Origin: Latrodectus hesperus
Taxonomy: Eukaryota > Arthropoda > Arachnida > Araneae > Theridiidae
NCBI GenBank assembly: GCA_037975125.1
Contig: CM075853.1
Span: 74,723,609 to 74,787,608, forward strand
Reading direction: 5' to 3'
DNA: 64,000 nucleotides
This document shows positions 61,301-64,000 of the stretch, piece by piece. Below the pieces are notes generated by a model that was not told the DNA's origin, did no database searches, and saw nothing but the letters and a program-made list of their open reading frames with translations. The number at the start of each line of letters is the position of its first letter. Within the stretch, counting starts at the first letter, position 1. Position numbers and translations under genes: made by a program.

Positions 61301-63419
61301 ACAAAGTAGATATTTTTCGAAATTTTTGATAAAAGTTTTGAATTGCAATATTAATTATTATTATATTGTGATTTAAATTTCCTTGAATGCGTTGAAATAT
61401 TAATTTAATAACAAAAATAACAATGACAATTTTACTGTACCTTAAAGAAGGTATCTATATTGTTACAAATATTTAATTTTTAAAGCTGAAAAATAGTAAA
61501 TAAATAAAATTTGATCCAAAATAATGTCCTAAGCCAAGCACATTTCTTAGAAGTATGATTTGCTTCAGTAAAAAAATTAATGGCAGAGCTTAAAATATAT
61601 AATTAATATTAATTTAATTCGATTTTTTAGTAGAGAACTGAAGGAGAAAATTTTGGAAATTTTTTAACTAAGAATATATTAAGATGATAAGTTTAATTCA
61701 ATCATACTGAAACACAGTTAAAATCATTGATTTTTGCAGTGCTTAAATATATAATTTAAAAAGTTCCACACATTTGTTCTTATAATAGTGAAAAAAATCG
61801 GTAAGTAACGCATTTTTATTATTTTAATCTAGAGTTTACAGCTTTTAAATAGAAAATTTTCGGAGTGTGCTTTATGGAGGGAAATTAGGAAAATAAAGAA
61901 ATAATAATAGATTTTACTTTAAGAAATATTTTTTATTGAAATTCTTTATTTAATATGAATAACTTTAATGCTTTATTATAAATTTAGGATGAGTTATTGC
62001 TCAAAACACATTAAACTCTTATCAAATGCATATTTATGAAAATATTGGGCAATGCATTAGTAGATACATCATAATATATTGCATTTAGTTTAGTTTCATA
62101 TCACAATAAGGTAAAAGCGGATCAATAATAGGATTTACAATTTTGATTTTAGGAATATATGCTTCTTATACAAAATAATTATATGATATTAGCAGTCTAA
62201 AATAATTATCTAATATTAGTTGATAAACATTATGAAACTTTAAATACAGGAAAATGTATGTTGTAATAATTAAGCAAAAATAATAAAGGAATTTATATAT
62301 TTTTACTTGCTTATGAATTAGAACAGGTGGATTCATATATGTTTGAGGAGGGCAGTGGAAAATATATTTTTGTGTATTATTGCTTAACTCAAACGTTATT
62401 AAGATTAAAAAATTTTAATACGTATAATATACATTAAATAATTATAATTGTTCAAAATATGAATAAAAATAACTATAATTATAATGTAATAAATGTAGTA
62501 AAAAGTTAAAAATATATAAACAAAATGATTTGACATAAATCTTAAAATACTAATTTCTGTCAATGTAATTTTTTCTTATGTAAATTTTTAAAATAATAAA
62601 TTTTTCGTGTAAAATAATGCTAGAAGAAAATATTTACAGCTTCATTTTTCTAAAAATCGACAGTTTATCACTAGTTCTGTAACAATCAAGAAACATACCC
62701 AATGCTAATTATTAAGAAAATGAGAAATAGAACATATTCGGAATATAGCCCTAAATTCTTCTTTATGATTAAATGAAAGTAATATAATGCTGATGATATT
62801 GGATGAAAACCACTGTAAATATAATTGATTTTCCCAAATGATAAAGTAAGAGTAAAGTCCTTGCGATATGCAGGAGAAGGTCAAATTATTCCAAATTGTT
62901 ATATAGAAAGCCTTTCAACACTTTCATCATGTTTTTATGTAAACAATCAATCATTCATATGATACAATACAAAATAAACCAAAAAAACTTTTAAACAGTT
63001 ATAGGTACAATTATGTAGTAGTCGTTTAAGATTTTATAATCATTAATTGTTGATAAAAAAAACATGTTGGGCAAATTCTTTTACAATCATACGAAATATT
63101 GCGGTACAAAATTGGAAATGGCAAAAGCAGCTGCTTATGTTTATTTTGCATATTAATTTTTAATAATCTAATCAAGCAAGAGTCTATTTCAGCATATTCA
63201 AATCATATTGAAATACATTAAAAACTCTTGAAAATTGTACTTTAAGATTTTTTCTAATCATGGAAGAATCAATGATTGTTCATTTTTAAAAAAAGGAGGA
63301 ATCTAACTCCAATTTCAAAAAATGATTAAAATAAAAATAACACTTATTTGTTGAATATCTTTTTTAAATATAAATAATTCATCTTCTAGTTGCTTAGTAT
63401 TTACTGTCTAGCAGTAAGT

Positions 63420-63610
63420 TATTTTAAAAATTTTTTTGTAAACTAAGGGAGGTAAAGAAAAGTCTGATAAAGTATCAAAACAAAAGAGACTTTATTCTGG
63501 AATCTTCTCATTAGTAAAAAGTATCCCTTAGCTCCTTCTCTCGTTAGCAGATATCACCTCATTAGTTACAGCGACAAGTGATAACCACACTACACTAATC
63601 CAAAATACTT
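63420..63610. other. GC-richer patch, unassigned
   Basis: AAGGGAGG at 63446 and AGTATCCCTTAGCTCC at about 63520 could pair weakly (AAGGGA/TCCCTT). The patch has a different texture from its flanks and may be a piece of a repeat, but no motif identifies it. Confidence 0.35.
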
Positions 63611-64000
63611 TACTATTCCTTGCTTTTTTTCTAAATATTTTCCTATAAATTACCACAAATTATGTAACAGAAGTTATATATTAATTTTACCAAAAATAAC
63701 TTCTACAATTTTTTTTGAAATTTCAGTTTCAAATGTTGGAAATTCAAAATATTGTATTATTGAAATGTAAAAAACTAAATTTGCATATTATTGTGGATTT
63801 TGTGAAAGAGTTTTCAACTGTTAAAATAACTACATTTAGCACTCTAAAGAATTTTAGTAATGTGGAGATAATCTCAAATTTTATTGCTCTCAGTAAATTA
63901 ATATAAGTAAAATTAATTTTTTCAATTCATTAAAATGAGATAAATATTAATGTTTTAGTTCGTTAATGTAAGATTAATACTTTAATATGTATAATTTGTT

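Overview
This is an AT-rich eukaryotic window, roughly a quarter to 30% G+C by eye. It looks like intergenic DNA from a large arthropod genome. The LINE-encoded proteins, Tc1-like transposases, tRNA-derived SINEs and long (CA)n and (AT)n microsatellites suggest an arachnid, most likely a spider. That assignment rests on remembered family resemblance, not on a search. I find no convincing host protein-coding gene and no canonical tRNA, rRNA or snRNA gene. The only weak host-exon candidate is an ORF at 15757-15978 on the minus strand.

Layout. 1-917 is one copy of a 0.9-kb direct repeat; its partner, about 98% identical, lies at 39103-40003. Copy 1 ends abruptly at the 3' fragment of a LINE (918 to about 1773), which runs through a small hairpin into about 107 CA units. 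A tRNA-derived SINE with a 12-bp target-site duplication (TSD) occupies 3478-3717 (minus). The main element is a nearly complete non-LTR retrotransposon at 3960-8942 (minus). It has a structured 5' UTR, an ORF1, an ORF2 encoding endonuclease, reverse transcriptase, RNase H and a zinc motif, a (GAA)5 tail, and an exact 13-bp TSD. ORF2 carries one frameshift and one stop codon, so this copy is dead but looks young.

From 9 kb onward the window is AT-rich filler with decayed DNA transposons: a pogo/Tigger-like fragment at about 11.9-12.1 kb, a Tc1-like element at about 17.24-18.42 kb, and the 3' end of a Tc1-like transposase at about 36.2-36.5 kb. There is also a second SINE candidate at about 14.84-15.08 kb, a 214-bp-offset tandem duplication at 13.06-13.47 kb, and an unexplained GC-richer island at 20.69-20.98 kb. 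Long AT microsatellites occur at 12.4, 24.4, 30.2, 31.3, 31.5, 33.2, 43.2, 55.6 and 56.4 kb, and a compound CA/AT tract at 37.3 kb.

A recurring feature is near-perfect inverted repeats with short loops (9423, 15379, 21187, 21510, 34040, 34723, 44502, 51564, 55020, 58301). They could be foldback/MITE elements, template-switch palindromes, or in one or two cases small-RNA hairpins. A nested stem structure at 56069-56140, followed by a CTGATGA motif with a stem-II-like hairpin, is the most speculative item. It recalls the hammerhead-bearing repeats of Penelope-like elements, but the second half of the catalytic core is missing.
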